64,000 nucleotides of DNA from Betaproteobacteria bacterium Ga0077532 (GTDB lineage: Bacteria > Pseudomonadota > Gammaproteobacteria > Burkholderiales > Ga0077523), in the NCBI GenBank assembly GCA_001464895.1, contig LNEE01000017.1:186001-250000 (forward strand), read 5' to 3'. Numbering within the stretch: position 1 is the first letter of the stretch; every line of letters starts with the position of its first letter. The notes beneath the pieces are model-generated. The model saw nothing but the letters and a program-made list of their open reading frames with translations. It did no database searches and was not told where the DNA came from. The position numbers and the translations under genes were made by a program. Shown piece by piece: positions 47,101 to 62,100 of this stretch.

Positions 47101-50100
47101 CGACAGTTCCACCCGGTTCTGGTCCACCAGGCCGTTCACGTCGGAGGTGATCGTGCTCACCACGTTCAGCACATCGGATTCGTCACCGCCGAGGATGCGG
47201 ATCTCGTCCACCCCCTCGGCGAAGATCACGGGGATCTGCCCGGCCCCCACGTCGGCATCGATCTGTGCGCCGTCGGTGACGGTCCACGCGACGGATGTCG
47301 TGCGGTTGCCACGGTTGTCCACCACGAGCCGCTCGGCATCGAGTCGGAGGTTCTGGAACGAGTCGGCGATCGGCAACCCCGGGATCTCCACGGTCACCGT
47401 ATCGAAGGCGCCCTGGCCGGTCAGCCTGGTGAGCCCGCCGCCGATGTCCGTGACCGTGAACGTGTCGTCGCCGCCACCACCCAGGATCGAGACGTCAGCC
47501 GTCGCGAGATCGTGTCCGATCGTCACCGTGTCGTTGCCCGACCCGAGGATCAGATCGATGGCCTCCATGCCGTCGAACGCGACGGCGCCGGCCGTGAAGC
47601 CGGTGACACCGCCGGCAACACCCGAGCCGCCCACGTCGCCCGACTGGGGCGCCGTACGGCTCGAGAAGTCCAGGGTGAGTACATCGCGCTCCCCGTTGCC
47701 ACCCTCCCCGAAGATCGACAGCGCTGCGCCGGCATCGCGGACGTCGACGGTGTCGGCGCCATCGCCGAGGCGGACGGTCGTGGCATGCGACACGTCACCG
47801 ATGGTGACCTCGTCTGCGCCACCGCCCGTGTTCACATCGACCGCCGTCACGGTGTCGACGATCGTAAGCTTGTCGGCGGCATCGCCCAGTTCGACCGTGA
47901 CCTGCGAGAACGCCTCGAACTCGACCTGTCCGCTGGCGCCCGCTTCCGTCAGACGCCCACGCACGGCGTCGATGCTGCCCAGCGTCAGGTCGGCTCGCGC
48001 GCCGCTTCGGACCAGAAGATCCCCGCCATCGGCACCCGCCACGAGCACCAACGGTGCCCCGATCGCCGCGAGTCCGCCGGTGGGGGAAAGGTCTCCGAGC
48101 ACGATCGCGTCGCGGCCGGCACGCGCGTCGATGCGGACCGGCGCCGCGGTGCCCGTCACGGTGAACGTGTCGACGCCATCACCCAGCGTGATGTCGATGC
48201 TCTGGAAATCGTCGAAGCGGATACCGCGGTCGGGATTGATCGCCGTCTGATCGGACGAGCCCATGCCGAGGCCCAGCAGTTGCCCGCCGTCGAGCCGGCC
48301 GGCGTTGGCCACTGTCCCCGCTAGGCCTGCCGCCACATCGGACGCGAAGAAGGCGTCGTCGCCCGCCTGGCCGTCGAGACTCAGCACGCCGGACACGCCG
48401 TTCAGGCCCGTCGCCGCATCGCCCACCCGGATCTGGTCGGCCCCGGCGCCCGCGCGGATCGCCGTGCTCACGCCGGCCGCGGTGCTGGTGACCGTCGCAG
48501 TGTCGGCACCACCGCCCAGGGTGACGAGAAGGTCCTCGACGTCCGCATGGGTGATCGTCGCGGTCATCCCGAAGCCCGAGATGGTCGAAGCGGTCAGCGT
48601 GCCGGTGTTGTCGCGGGTGTCGCCGGAATCGTCGAGCACGAGCGCATCGGTGGTGCCTTCACCGCCGCGGATCGTCAACGAGGCGGCGATGCGGTCGAGC
48701 ACACCGCCCGTGTTCCCAGTGAGCGTGGCGAGGCTGCCGACGTGGATACGGTCCGCGTTCGCGCGGGTGTCGATGGTGGTGGCCACCCGCGTGTTGGTGA
48801 TCGCCACGGTGTCCGGATCGGCGCCCGTCGTGATCAGCACGGTGCTGCCCTCGATCGTCCCGGCGAGTTCGACGCCCGCGCCGAGACCGACGTCGCGATC
48901 CGGATCGTTGCTGGCGACGCCGTCGTAGGCGTCCTCGTCGTCCGCCCGGAAGGTCACCGCATTCCGCGCGACGATGGCGCTGCCCACGGCGGCGAGGATG
49001 TCGTCGGCGGAGAACAGCGTGATCGCGCCGAGCAGCGCACGGATCGACGACGTCCCGGCCAGGGCGATGTTTTCGCCTGCGGCGGCAGTGTCCACCGTCG
49101 CGAGCCTGACGTTGCCGCCGGTGGATTGCACGGTGCCGATGCCCATGGCACCCGCCACGTCCGTCACCACGATGTCGCCGGCGGCGCTCGCGTGCAGGCT
49201 CTCGCCCGCGACATCCACTTCGAGAGCGTCGGCGAAGGTGCCGATGCTTCCCGTGGCGGATACGAGGAAGACGTCACGGGCAGCGATGTCCGGCCCCGGC
49301 AGCGCATGCGCATCGAGGATCGAACCCGCCGCACGAAGGCTGACCACGCCCGCCGTGAGGCTCGCCGTGGCCTCGGCCACGTTCATGGCGCCGACCAGTT
49401 CCTCCACATACACGCCCGACCCGCCACGCGCCGTGAGGAGCGACGACGCGATGCGGATCGGGGCCGCCGCCGTGCCGACGGTGCCCGCCGGCGCGAACAG
49501 TTCGATGGACGACGTGTCGATGCGGGCCACCGGGCTCACGGCCAGGATGTCGCCGCCGGTGTTCGAGAGGAGCGTGCGGCCGAACGGGTTCGTGATGAGC
49601 GCCGAGAGGAGCACGTCCGAGGCGGACAGGTTGCGCACCTCGATGAGCGTCGCGCCCGGGCTCGTCTCCTGCCTCGGCACGAAGAGAGAGGTGGTCACCG
49701 CGGAGATCGTGATCGATGCGCCGAACTGGCCGGAACGATTGATGACGTCGATCGCGCCGAGGCGCACGTCGGCGGTGGATGCATTCGTGATCGATACGCG
49801 CTCGAAGCCCGTGCGGAACTCGAAGATCGGATTGCCCTTGATCTCGGACTGCGTGGTCGCACCGGCGGCGCCGGTGAGCGTCGTGGGTGCCACGCGGATC
49901 ACGATGGTGCCGTTGAGCGCACCCGTGTTCAGGATGTCGGCGACGCGGATCTCGTTGCCGACGCGCGTGAAGTCGATGTTCTGCTGACGCACGACATTGC
50001 CGTCGGCATCGATCTCCAACTCGGGATTCGGCGCGCCCAGCATGATCACGCGCGAGTTGAAGTCGATGGTGCGGTTGTACGTCACGAGGCGGACGGCGAC

Positions 50101-53100
50101 CTCCTCCCCGGTGTCGATCGCCGCGCCGGACTTCGTGGCCCGCGCGGAGTAGGTCGGCGTCGCGACGGCATTCGCCTCCACGAGCAGGTTGCGCGTCCGG
50201 ATGGTGGAACCGCTTGCGGCATCGACGCGGTTGGCGACGTTCAGCAGGTTGAGCGCCGTCGGATCGGAGTCCCCGCCCAGCCCGTTCGTGATGGCCCGGG
50301 CGTGCGCGTCCGTGACGATGCGGTCGTGGTACGTGCCGATCGTGACCTGGTCGCGGGCGTTCAGGTTCGCGCCGGTGCGCACGAAGGTGTCGGCGTTCAC
50401 CGTCGACACCACCGTCGCCTGGGCGTCGGAATCCGCGCCCAGCGCGTCGGCCTCGGCGCGGCTGTCCACATCGGCATCGACGTTCACGACGCGCGCCCGG
50501 ACCGTGACCGTGGTGCCTTGCAACGTCGCGGCACCGACATCGGTGGTGGCGCTGGTTGCAATCACCGCCGCAGCGTCCGCTTCCGCGTTCGAACCGAGGC
50601 CTGCGGAATCGACGGAGGCATCGGCGTCGACGAGCACCGTCTGGCGGGATTCCACGAGCACCGCACCGTCCGCGACGATGGACGTGCCCGTCCCTACGGT
50701 CGCCGCGACCGTGTCGCCGACCGCGATGTCCACCTCGGCCTTCGCGATGTCGACGAGCGCACCGCTCCCGCCATCGGCGACGGCATCGCTGTCGGTGGTG
50801 CTTTGCGAACGCAACGTGAAGCGGCCGGTCGTGGCGATGTTCACCCCGGTGCCGACCGCCGCGGTCGTGCCTACCGTGAGGTTGGCGTCCACCTCGATGG
50901 ACCCGACCGAGATCCCGCCGCCCGAGATGCTGTCGGCGTAGCCGTCGGCCCTGCGGAGCGCGTCCGCCTCGATCAGGATGTCGCCGCCGGCAGTGATGCC
51001 GGCGTTGTTGCCGACCGAGACTTCCACGGTGCCCGTCCCGGTCGCGGTCGACGTGCCCACCGCGCCGGCCCCGAGACCGATGCCCAGCGTGAAGAGATCC
51101 GACTCGGCTTCGCTGGTGGCATCGGCCTGCAGCGTGAAGGCCGCCGAGGTGATGTGCGCGCCGGAGCCGACCTCCGCGACGACGTCGGCCACATCGGAAG
51201 CGTCCGCATGGAAGATCGATACGGCGATCCCGCCCGCGGCCCCACCGTCCGCCGTGGCGCTCACCAGGGAATCCGTCACCCTGGCTTCGACCACGACCGC
51301 GCCGCCCGGCGAGCGCAGCACGGCGTCGGCACCGACACTCGCCTCGGTCGCGCCGTTCACAACAGCGTCGGCCTGTCCGCCGCCACCGGTCAGGAGGCCG
51401 ATGCCGACGAAGTCGAGCGACGCCTCGACATCGCGATCGAGCACGTTCGCGCGCACCGTGGCCCCCACGGCCTCGATGCCGGCACCGATCCCGATGGAGG
51501 CAAGGGTGTCGCCGGCGCCGGTGGCGTCGGCGAAGATGGCGGACACCGAGATGCCGCCCGCACCGCCGCCCTCGGCAGTGGCCGTCACCGATTCGTCCAG
51601 CGTCGCTTCGACGGTGAGTGCCCCGGAGAGTCTGATCGGCAGTGGCGCCGTCGCATCGGCGTCGAGGACGGCACTGTCCACGGAGGCCTCGGCGTCGCCG
51701 TACGAGATGGCGGTCGCAGCGCCGCCGGTGCCGCTCAGCACGCCCACACCGACGGCGGTCATGGCGGCATCCACAAGATTGTTCGCGCGGGCCGCCACGG
51801 AAAGGCTGCCGCTTTTGACCCGGGTGCCCTGGTCGATCACGGCACTCGTGTCGCCACCCTGGATCGCGGTGCCGATGGCGGCATCCGCCAGGAACGCAGC
51901 GATGGCAACCCCGCCCGCGGCGCCACCGCTCGCATCGACGATGGCGCGGTTGGTGGCAACCGCCTCGAAGGTGATCGCACCCGCCTGCAGCGACGTCGCC
52001 CGCGCCGCCGACGAGCCGCGCGTGAAGACTTCGGTATCGCCGGTGACCAGGGCCGTCCCCTTGCCGCCGGCACCGCCGCCGACCCCGATGGCCACACCCG
52101 AGAGGTCGCTGTCCGCCCGGTTGGTACCGGTGGCGCGCACTGTGAGCGCCCCGCCGCTTGCCGCACTGCCCTTCGTGTCGATGACCGCGCCGCCACCCAC
52201 GTAGGCCCGTACGTCGCCGCTCACCGTCGCCTCGCCCGTGAGGGCGGACACCGCGATCGCGCCGACGCTGCCAGAGCGCGCAACGGTGTTCGCCGTGGAT
52301 GTCGCGCTGGCGTCGACCGTGAGCGTGCCGCCGTTCAGCGTGATGTCGGCGTCGTCGTCGATGTAGGCCTCGACATCGCCACCGATGAGCGCGCGGGCGA
52401 AGATCGGGGTCACGGCCGCGAGACCGGCGCTGCCGCCGCTCAGCTCGGCGTCGGCCGTGCGGGTGGTCTGCCGTGCAGCATCGCTGGTGGCCACCGAAAG
52501 ACTGCGCGCCGTCACCCGGGCGCCCTCGCCGACGTAGGCGCGGGTGTCCGTGTCGACCGACGCCTTGCCGAGCACCGTGGCGATCGCCACGGCGCTGCCG
52601 GCGCCGCCGATCATGTCGGCGGTGGCCGAGGCATCGGACACCGAGATGATCCGCACATCGCCCGCCGAAGCGGTGACCCGTGCGTCATCTCCCAGGTAGG
52701 CCTGCGTGTGTCCACCGACGGTCGACTGCGCGTCAGCCGCGCCGACGGCGGCGCCGATGCCGATGGCGATCGCGACCGTCAGCGTCTCGGCGGTGACGGT
52801 GGCGCTGCCGTCCGCGTCCACTTCGACGTTGCCGGTGGTGGCGGTCACCGTGGCGTCGGTGATGTAGGCGTCGACGGTGGAGCCGATCGTGTTCCGCGTG
52901 TACGAGACGGCACCGGCTGCCGCCACGAACCCGCCGGAGAGCGCGGCGGAGGGAAGCTCGGCGGCGATCGTCGATGTATCACTCGCCGCAACCCGCACGC
53001 CGGCCTGCCCGCGGATGCCCAGGGAGTCGGTGATGTAGGCGTCGGTCGAGGTCGTCGTCGTGTTGGTGGCGCTGGCGCCGCCGCCACTGAAGCCGGCAAG

Positions 53101-56100
53101 GCCACCAGCCACCGCAGCTGCCGCGGACAGCGCGTCGATTGACGCCGTCTCGGACGCCGTCAGCACGATGGCGCCGATGCGCGCCTGGACGCCCTGCGCG
53201 ACGTCCGTGATGTACGCAGCGACGTTGTTGTCGATGCGGTTCTCCGCGAGCGAAACGGCCACCGAGAGACTCGCACCCACCGGCGCCAGCGAAAGTGCGA
53301 TGGACGCCGCGCCCGTCGTCGAATCGATCACGGACGTGTCGCGGGCGGTGATCGCCACGCTGCCGGCCAGCACGCCGGCGCCGCGGTCGCCATCGATGAA
53401 AGCCTTCACGTCGGACCCGATGCGGTTCTTCGACTGGGCGCCCGCGCCGCTCGCCGCCACGCCGACACCACCGCCGGCGATGGCCGCCGATCCGGCGACC
53501 ACGAGCGCATCGATGCGCTGGGAGGACACCGCGGTGAGCGTCAGCGCCCCCGTCGCGTCGGTGCTGCTGTCGAGCAGCCACGCCTGCGCGCCGGAGCCGC
53601 GGCGGACCCCTGCCTCGTCGAAACCGATGAAGTTGCGCGCCACGCCGGCCCCGATGGAGGCACCCACGCCTGCGCCGCCCACGCCCACGGCGAGCGACAG
53701 CGCACCGACCGTCGCGTCGATCGTGGACGTGTCCCGTGCGTCGAGCGTGACCGCCCCGGAGCTGACGACGTGACTCGCATCGACGTGCGCGTGGCTCGTC
53801 GTCAGGATGACGTTCGTGCTCTCCGCACCCGCACCGGAGAGACCGATGCCCGCGGTGCCGCCGCCCACGGCGAGCGACGCCGCGAAGGCGAGCGCGTCGA
53901 TGTCGGCGTTCTCGGAAGCGGACAGCGTGACGGCGCCGCTGCGGCTGCGCACGCCCTGGTCGGCGTTGGCGATGTACGAATCGATATCGTTGGAGATCTC
54001 GTTCCGGGCGAGGGCCACCCCGATCGAAACCGACACTGCGGCCGTTCCCGCGAACGAGGCGGACAGCGATGCCGCCCCCGCGAGCGTCGCGATCTTCGAG
54101 GTGTCGCGGGCCGTGATGCCGACACTGCTCGCGGCGATGCCGGTGGCCCCGTCGCCGTCGATGAAGGCCTGGACCTCGGTCCCGATCCGGTTCTCGGACG
54201 ACGCGCCCGCGCCACTCGCCCCGACGCCGACGGTGCCGCTCGCCGCGATGGCCACGGACCCCGCCACGACGACGGCGCCGATGGTCTGGTCCGCGATCGC
54301 GTCGATGGTGAGCGCACCGGTGGCGTCGATGGACGAATTGCGCACGTAGGCGCGCACCTGGGCGGCGTCCCGCGTGCCGTCGAGTTCGAAGCCGATGGCG
54401 TTGTTGGCGAGCGACGCGCCGATGGAGGCCCCGATGCCAACCGTGCCACCCACCGCGGCGGAGGCCGAGGCCGCGAGCACCGTGGCCGCGATGGCGGACG
54501 TGCTGCCCGCGTCGATGTCCACCGCCCCCGCGCCCGTGATCCGGCTGCCGTCGACGTAGGCGTTCGCCTTCGTGAGGATGACGTTGGACGACTCGGCGCC
54601 CGCGCCGGACAGGGCAACGCCCGCCGTGCCACCGATGCCCACCGCCAACGACGCGGCCGCCGACGTGGACTGGATGGTGGCGGCGGTGACCTCCAGGGCG
54701 CTGCCTCGGACACGGAGGAAGTGCGTGATGCCTGTGGCGTCGGTGAGGGTCCACTGGCTGCCCTCGTCCAGCGCCGAGAGGCGCAGTTCGCCGATCAGGA
54801 ACACGCCCCTCGCGGCGAACGCGGCACGGAGGTTCGCGAGCGTCACCGCGTCGCCCACGCGATCGATCACGGACCCGTCGTCCGCGGCGGCGTCGTCGAG
54901 CGTGGTCGCCGGGAAGGCTGAGAGGAGCAGGTCGAACGCAGGACGCCCGCTGGTCCGCGCATCGATCGTGAGGGCCCCGGACCGCGTGGTCACGCCGGTG
55001 TCGGCGGCCAGGATGTAGGCGTCCACCTCGTTGTCGACGTGGTTCCGCGCGATGGCGGCGCCGATGGAGAGCGAGCCGCCAACGTTGCCGGCGAAGGATG
55101 CGGCCAGCGATGCGGCGCCCGTGAGGGACGTGATCGACGACCGGTCTTCCGCATCGAGATCGATGCTGGCAGCGCGGACGCCGGTGGCGCCATCACCGTC
55201 GATGAACGCCTTCACGTGCGTGACGATGCGGTTCTCCGCGAACGCGCCGGAACCGGAGATCCCGAACGCGTTGCTGCCGCTACCCGACACCGCCGCCGAC
55301 ACCGCGGCCACGAGAGCGTCGATGCCTGAGTCGGCCTGGGCTTCGATGCGCAGCGCGCCGCCCACGTCGAGCGACGAATCCCGGGAGAAGGCACGCACGA
55401 GCGCCGGCTCGTCCGTCCCGTCGATGTTCGTACCCACGAGGTTCCACGCGAGCGAGGCGCCGATGGAGACCGCGGCCGCGTTGGAACCGGAGAAGGCGCC
55501 GGAAAGCGAACCCGCGAAGATCAGCGCGTCGAGGTCCGCCGAGTTGGTCGCCGACAACGTCATGTCGCCGGTGGTCGTGACGTTGCTGCGCAGTGCATAG
55601 GCCTGCACATCGTTCAGCACGGTGTTGATGGCCACGGCACCGCCGCCGCTCACCGAGAGCGCATTGCTCGCCGACCCCGACAGTGCGATGGACACCGCGA
55701 CCGCCGAAGCGTCGATCGTCGCGCTCTCGACGCCCTCGATGCGGACCGTGGCGGCATTCGCGCTGTAAACATCCTCCACGTAGGCGCGGACATCGTTGTC
55801 GATGGTGTTGAGCGCGATGGAAAGGCCCACGGAGATCGCGCCGGCGCTGCCGCCCAGCGACACGCCGGCCGCGAACGACACGGCCTGCGCATCGGCGGTG
55901 ATGGTGGAAGCATCGGTGGCGAGCACCTCGATGCTGCGGGCCGAGATCGTGTTGACGAGCTGCCAGCGCGCCGTGTTCGTGGCGTAGTTCTGGGTCGCGG
56001 TCGCAAGGTTCGGCGTCACGAGGGGCGTGCTGCCGATGAACTCGTAGATCGCACCGTCGGCGAGCTGCACGCGATCGCCGCGGGAGATCCGCGTCGGCGC

Positions 56101-59100
56101 GCTGGAGGTCGTGTACGCCGCCGCGTGGTCCACGTAGGCCTGCACGAGCGCGGAGATCTTGTTGTCGGTCCAGAGGCCGGCCACCGACAGACCGGCACCC
56201 GTACCGCCGGCGAGCGCCACGGCGAGCGACGTGGCACTGACGGTCGCGTCGATGTCGGCGGTGGAATCAGCCACCACCCGGAGGGCCTGGTCGGCCACGA
56301 GCCGCGCGTTGAGCGCGTAGGCCTTGACCTCGATGGACGACGCATTGCCGCCGTCGGCCTCGGGGTCCGTGTTGGTCCAGTCGTACTCGCCCCAGCCGAT
56401 CAGGTTGCGAGCCACGGAGACGCCGATGGACACCGCCGGCGTCGACCCCGGGCTCGCCGCGCCGGCCACGGAAAGGCTGGCGACGGTGGCCTCGATGGAC
56501 GACGCGTTGTGCGCCTCGATCACGATCGCGCCCTGGTCGGCACCCGCACCGCGCGCCGTGACTGCCGTGCCTTCGACGAAGGCGTTCGCACTGCCGCTGA
56601 TGGAGTTCACGGCGATGGCACCGCCGCCGCTGAAGGCCTTGCCGCTTTGTGCACTCACCGCCACAGCGATCGACGAGGCGCTGGAGGTGGCGTCGATGGT
56701 GGCCGACTGTTGCGCCGTCACATGGACACTGCCGGCTTCAGCCGTCACCGCACCCACGTCGCGGAGGAACGCCTGCATGCCGTTGTGGATCTCGTTCCGC
56801 GCGATGCTGAGGCCGACCGAGACGGAGGTGGCCGCATTGCCCGAGATGGCGACGGACATGGACGGGGCGTTCACGTCGGCGGCGATGATGCTCGCGTCGG
56901 TGGCCTCGACATCGATGCTGCCGGCGGCCACCACGGCGTCGCCGCCTTCGATCGATGCCACGACGTCGGTGGCGAGCCGGTTCATGGCGATGACGGCGCC
57001 GACGCTCACGGCCTTCGTGCTGCCGTCGTCCTCACCCACGTTCATGACCAGCGAGAAGGCCGCAGTCTCGACGTTGGCGGAGATGGCCGCCTCGGAGGTC
57101 GCGGTCACGGTGACGTCGCCATCCGCATCGACATCGGAGTCGACGATCGAGGCATGCACCACGGCAGGATTCCGGTCGGCGATGCTCGTCCCGAGCAGCG
57201 CGTCGGCGGTGTCGAACAGGAAGTTCTGCGTGTCCATGCCGATCGCGTTGAAGGCGAGCGTCACGCCGATGGCGGGCCCGAAGGCCTTCGTGCTGCTCGT
57301 CACCTCGGCCGCGATGATCGACGCGTTGTCTGCGGTGACGTCTACGTTGCCGCCAGCGGTGGTCGTCACATCGCTGTCGACGATGGAGGCCTCCGCGCTG
57401 GAAAGCACCGCGTTCGACGCGATCACGCCGTTGACGGCGAGCGAGGTGCCGCCGCCGAAGATGCTGCCGCCGTCCGACTCGACGCTGCTCTCCGTGGAGG
57501 CGCGGATGGTCGCGGTCTCCGATGCGCTGACGGTCACGCTGCCGGCGGCGTCGACGTCGGCGTTGTCGATGAAGGCATCGACGGCACTGCGCACGTCGTT
57601 ACGGACGATCAGCGCGCCGACCGCGATGGCGTCCGACGGCGTCACGTTGGTGAACGCGTTCGGCAGGATGTCCAGCGGGTCCGACAGGTCGAGCTTCAGC
57701 CAGCGCGGCGACGTCGCGTACGTCTGGGTCGCGAGATTCAGGTTGCGTCCCTGCGCCTCGGTGCCAAGGAAGCGGTAGACGTTGCCGTCGGCCGCCCGGA
57801 CCAGATCGCCGGTCAGGAGGTCCTGCACACCCGAGAGCGACGTGTACTGGTACTCGTCGAGGATCTTCGAGGCCACGCCGTAGAGGATGCCGATGCCCGC
57901 GTCGTTCGTCGAAGCCGCGAGCACGTCGAGCGAGATGTCGGCGTCGATGCCCGCGATGTCGGTCGCCTCGACCCGGACGCCCGCCCCGGCTTCCACGGTG
58001 CCCTGCGCGCCGGTGAACTCTATGCTGGCCGAAGCGGCACTGTTCACCATGTTGCTGGCGAGCATCCCGCCGATGGCCTTGCCCTTGGCGTCGACGAGCG
58101 CGACGGCCGCGGACGACGACGCGTTCGCGAGGTCCGCGTTGATCTGGGCCGCGTTGTCGGCCGTGACGGCGATCTCGCCGCCCGCCACCACGGTCGTGTC
58201 GACGAGGGCCGCCTTCACGCGCGCCGGCGATTGGTCGTTGCCGAAGGCGCTGGAGATGAGCGGGTCGCCGATCAGCGCATCGACGGTGTTGAAGAGGACG
58301 TTCTGGGGTTCCCACCCGAGCGTGTTGAAAGCGAGAGTGATGCCGACCGCGGTGTCGCCGGAGCTGGTGGCGCTCGCGGTGATGGCGTCCATCTGCGACA
58401 GGTTCGTCCCCGCGACGACCACGTCACCATCGACGGTGAGCGCGCTGTCCGTCACGACGGCCGTGGCGGCGCTCATCATGAAGTTCGCGGCGATGGTCGC
58501 GTTGACCGCGACGACCGTCCCCTCGCCGAAGGCGCTGCCGCCCGAGGCCGAGACGCTGCTGTCGTTGATGGCGAGCATCACGGCCAGCTCGTCCGCCAGC
58601 ACGGCGACGGACGCGGCGTCGACGTCGGCGTCCGTGATCGAGGCGTTCACCGTACTGCGCAGCTCGTTCGTGACGATCAACCCGCCCACGGACGTGGCGT
58701 CGGACGGACTGATGTTGTTGCCCTGGGGGATGAGGCTGGTGATCGGGATCTGCTTCCACAGCCCGAGGTCGCCGTAGTTCTCGGACGTCAGGTTGCGCGT
58801 GGCCGTCGTGCCCATGTACTGATAGATCGCGCCGCCGGACCCGGCGATCTCGCGCCACAGTGCGGTGTCCGTGTAGTCCTGCACGCCCAGATCGAGCGTG
58901 GCATCGCTGCCGAGGTACTCGTAGACGGCCTCCGGCGTGCCGGCCACCGCGACCCAGCGGGCCGCATCGGTGTAGTCCTGACTGTCGAGATCGAGCAGCG
59001 CCGGGCGTTCGCCCACGTACTTGTAGATGGCGCCCGCGGTGCCGAGCTTCTGCCAGCGCGTCGCGTCGGTGTAGTTCTGGAGGTTCAGCAGGAACGTGCC

Positions 59101-62100
59101 GTCCTCGCCGATGTACCGGTAGGCGACACCAGCCTCGCCGCGGGCGGCCGGGAAGCCGTCCGCCACGAGCACGGTGGTGCCTGCGCTCAGGGACTGGTTG
59201 CCCGAGCCGGTCGTGAGTTCGGGCGTCGACAGCTCGATGTAGTCGCCCGGCACCACGACCCGGCGGCCATCGTCGCTCGCCAGCGTCGCCACGGCGTACT
59301 CGGTCGCCAGCTCGACACGCTGGCCGGTCACGAGATCCACCTCGCCGTCGTCGGACGAATAGTCCGACGCGCCGTAGTCATCGGTGAGGCGGACGAGATC
59401 CCCGAACTCGAGGGCGCGCTCGCCCTCGTCGGACGAGAAGTCGGCGGGCAACTGGTCGTTGAGCGTCTCCTGCGCCACGGCGGCGCCACCATCGTTGCTG
59501 GTGGCGGTCGACGAGATCAGCTTGCTGTTGGCGTAGAGGCCGGCGTGGTCGGTGGCCGCGACCGTCAGCGCACCGCCGACCACCACGTCACCCTGGCCGG
59601 TCGTGAAGTCGATCGACGCCGTGGCGCTGCTGCTCACGCGGTTGTTGACGAGCGCGCCCCCGACACTGCGTCCCTTCGCACCGAAGAGCGCGCCGGCGGC
59701 CGTCTCGGCCGCATTGCTCATCGTTGCGTTCATCTGCGCGGCGTTGTCGGCGGTGACGGAGAGATCCCCGGCGATGTCGACCGTGGTGTCGAGCAGATAG
59801 GCGTTCGCCCGGGCCGGCTGCTCGTTGCCGAAGGCGCCGGACACCAGCGGATCGCCGAGCAGCGCATCGATGGTGTTGAAGAGCACGTTCTGCGAACGCC
59901 AGCCCATGGTGTTGAACGCGAGCGTCACGCCCACGCCGGTCTCGCCGCTCGACAGCGCGCTGTTCAGCGTGGCGTCGAGCGCGGAGTCGTTGACGGCCCG
60001 CACGTCCATGTTGCCGGCGAGCGTCGTGACGGCGCTGTCCTTCACGAACGCGTCGGCCGAACTCAGCACGAGGTTCGTGGCGATCTGGGCGTTCACCGCG
60101 AGCACGGAACCCGAGCCGTACGCGCTGCCGCCGGAGGCCGTGACGTTGCTCTCGATGTCGGAGACCAGCTCGGCCGACTGCAGGGCGGACACGGTGATCG
60201 TTTCGATGCGGACCCAGCGGGCCGCATCCGACAGGTCCTCGTCGGAGAGGTCGACATCCGCCTCGTCGTCGCCGAGGAACTCGTACACGTCCCCTTCCGC
60301 ATCGCGGACGCGGGTGCCCTGCGACAGCGCGACCGGCGCTGCGACCACGGCGAGGTCGAGCACCGTGCCGAGGAACCCGCCGGCCGTCAGCGTCGCGTTG
60401 ACGATGTGCGCCTCCACCGCACTGCGGACGTCGTTCATCACGACCACGCCGCCCATCGCCGTGGCATTGGAATCGGTGAGATTGCCGATGTTCGGATAGA
60501 GGTCGGAGGCATCCGAGATGCCGCCGGTCAGCTTCATCCAGCGCAGCTCGTTCGTGTAGTCCTCGGTGCCGAGATCGCGCGAGCTGGCGAGTCCGATGAA
60601 CCGGTACACGGCGCCCGCGTCGCCCCGCGCGGCGGGGTACGTTTCGGCGAGCCGCACCTGGTCCCCGATGATCAGGTCGCGCGTGCCGGAGGCCGAGGTG
60701 TACTCGTAGTCGCCGAGCTTGATGATGCCGTCGACCACGTCGACGAGCCCGCTCAGCGTGTTCGTCGAGATGGCCGCCTGGTTGACCGTCGCGTTGGAGA
60801 CCAGGCTCGCGAGATCCCTCGCCTCGACGCGGACGATGCCGCCCGCGCGCACGATGCCGCGGGCGCCGGTGTGGTCGATGGTCGCCGAGGCGGCGCTGCT
60901 CACCTTGCTGCTCGCCAGCAGGCCGCCGACCGACTTGCCAGTGGCGGAGTAACCGGTGGAGAAGATGATGTCGATCGCGGCATCCGCCGTGCCGGAGTTG
61001 TCGAGCGTGGCGGTGATGGTCGAGGCGGCATCGGCGCGCACCACGAGATCCCCGGCGGCGTCGATGTCCGAGTTCACGATGGCGGCCGTGGCGCTCGACG
61101 GGTTCTCTTCCGCGAGCAGCGTCGTGCCGAGCAGCGCGTCGATCACCGCGAACACCACGTTGCCGCCGTTCCAGCCGACGCTGTTGAACGCGACGACGAG
61201 GCTCGTGGTCTCCCACGCTTCGGTGGTGCTCGTGACCTTCGCGTCGATGGAGGCGACGTTGTCGGCCCACACGATCACATCGCCGGTGCCGGTCGTGACG
61301 ACGTCGCTGTCGCTGATCCGCGCCGTCGCGCTGTTCTGGACCTGGTTGGTGGCCAGGATGCCGCCGATGCCTTCCCAGGGGATCACGACGCTGTCGTCCG
61401 TCGCCGTGATGTCGGCCGCCTCCGTGGCGGCAACCACGATGTCGCCCGCCGCGCGCAGCGTGGCGTCGTCCACCGTCGCCTCGACGTAGCTCTTCACCTC
61501 GTTGCGGTCCACCAGCGCGTAGTAGCTCTTCGATTCGCCCACCAGTTCGAGCTTCGTGCCGAGCGACTGCTTCAGCTCGGACAGGCCCGCGTAGATGAGG
61601 GAATCCGAGATCAGATTGGTCTCGGAGAGTTCCTTCCAGAGCCCGTAGTCGGTGTAGTCCGCGCTGCCCAGCGCGACGGTGCCACTGGTGCCCATGTACT
61701 GGTAGACGGCGCCCGGCATGCCCAGCGTGTCGTCGTAGTCGTCGGCCACCCGTACGCGATCGCCGAACGAGAGCGTCTGCGTGCCGGAGGCCGTGGTGTA
61801 CGTGTAGTCATCGAGGAGCAGACCCACGTAGCCGTTGATGATCCCCGCACCCGCGTCGTTGGTCGGCGAGACCTCGGCATAGAGGGTCGTCTCGGCGGTG
61901 ATCCCGGCGCTGTCGACGGCCGATAGCGTGATGTCGCCACCGGCCGTCACGGCATTGATCTGGCGCCAGTCGGCGCTCGTGGCGTAACCCTGCGCGGCCA
62001 CGGAGAGATTCGGGCTCGTCAGCGGCAGCGCGCCGACGTACTCGTAGATGTCGCCGGAGGGGAGCGCCACGCGCGCGCCCGCGCCGACCGTCGCCGGCAG

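Noticed and set aside
41480..48840. RTX-type export signal for type I secretion
   Set aside because: The Asp/Gly repeats are degenerate and lie thousands of bases from the C-terminus; the terminal 100 residues lack RTX repeats or a recognisable secretion signal.
36673..61926. Very long open frames on the plus strand opposite the giant gene (for example 36673-41361, 44746-48324, 48547-53142 and 56125-61926)
   Set aside because: They mirror the codon bias of the minus-strand gene in GC-rich DNA. Their translations are Arg/His/Asp/Val-rich without domain motifs, signal sequences or ribosome sites.
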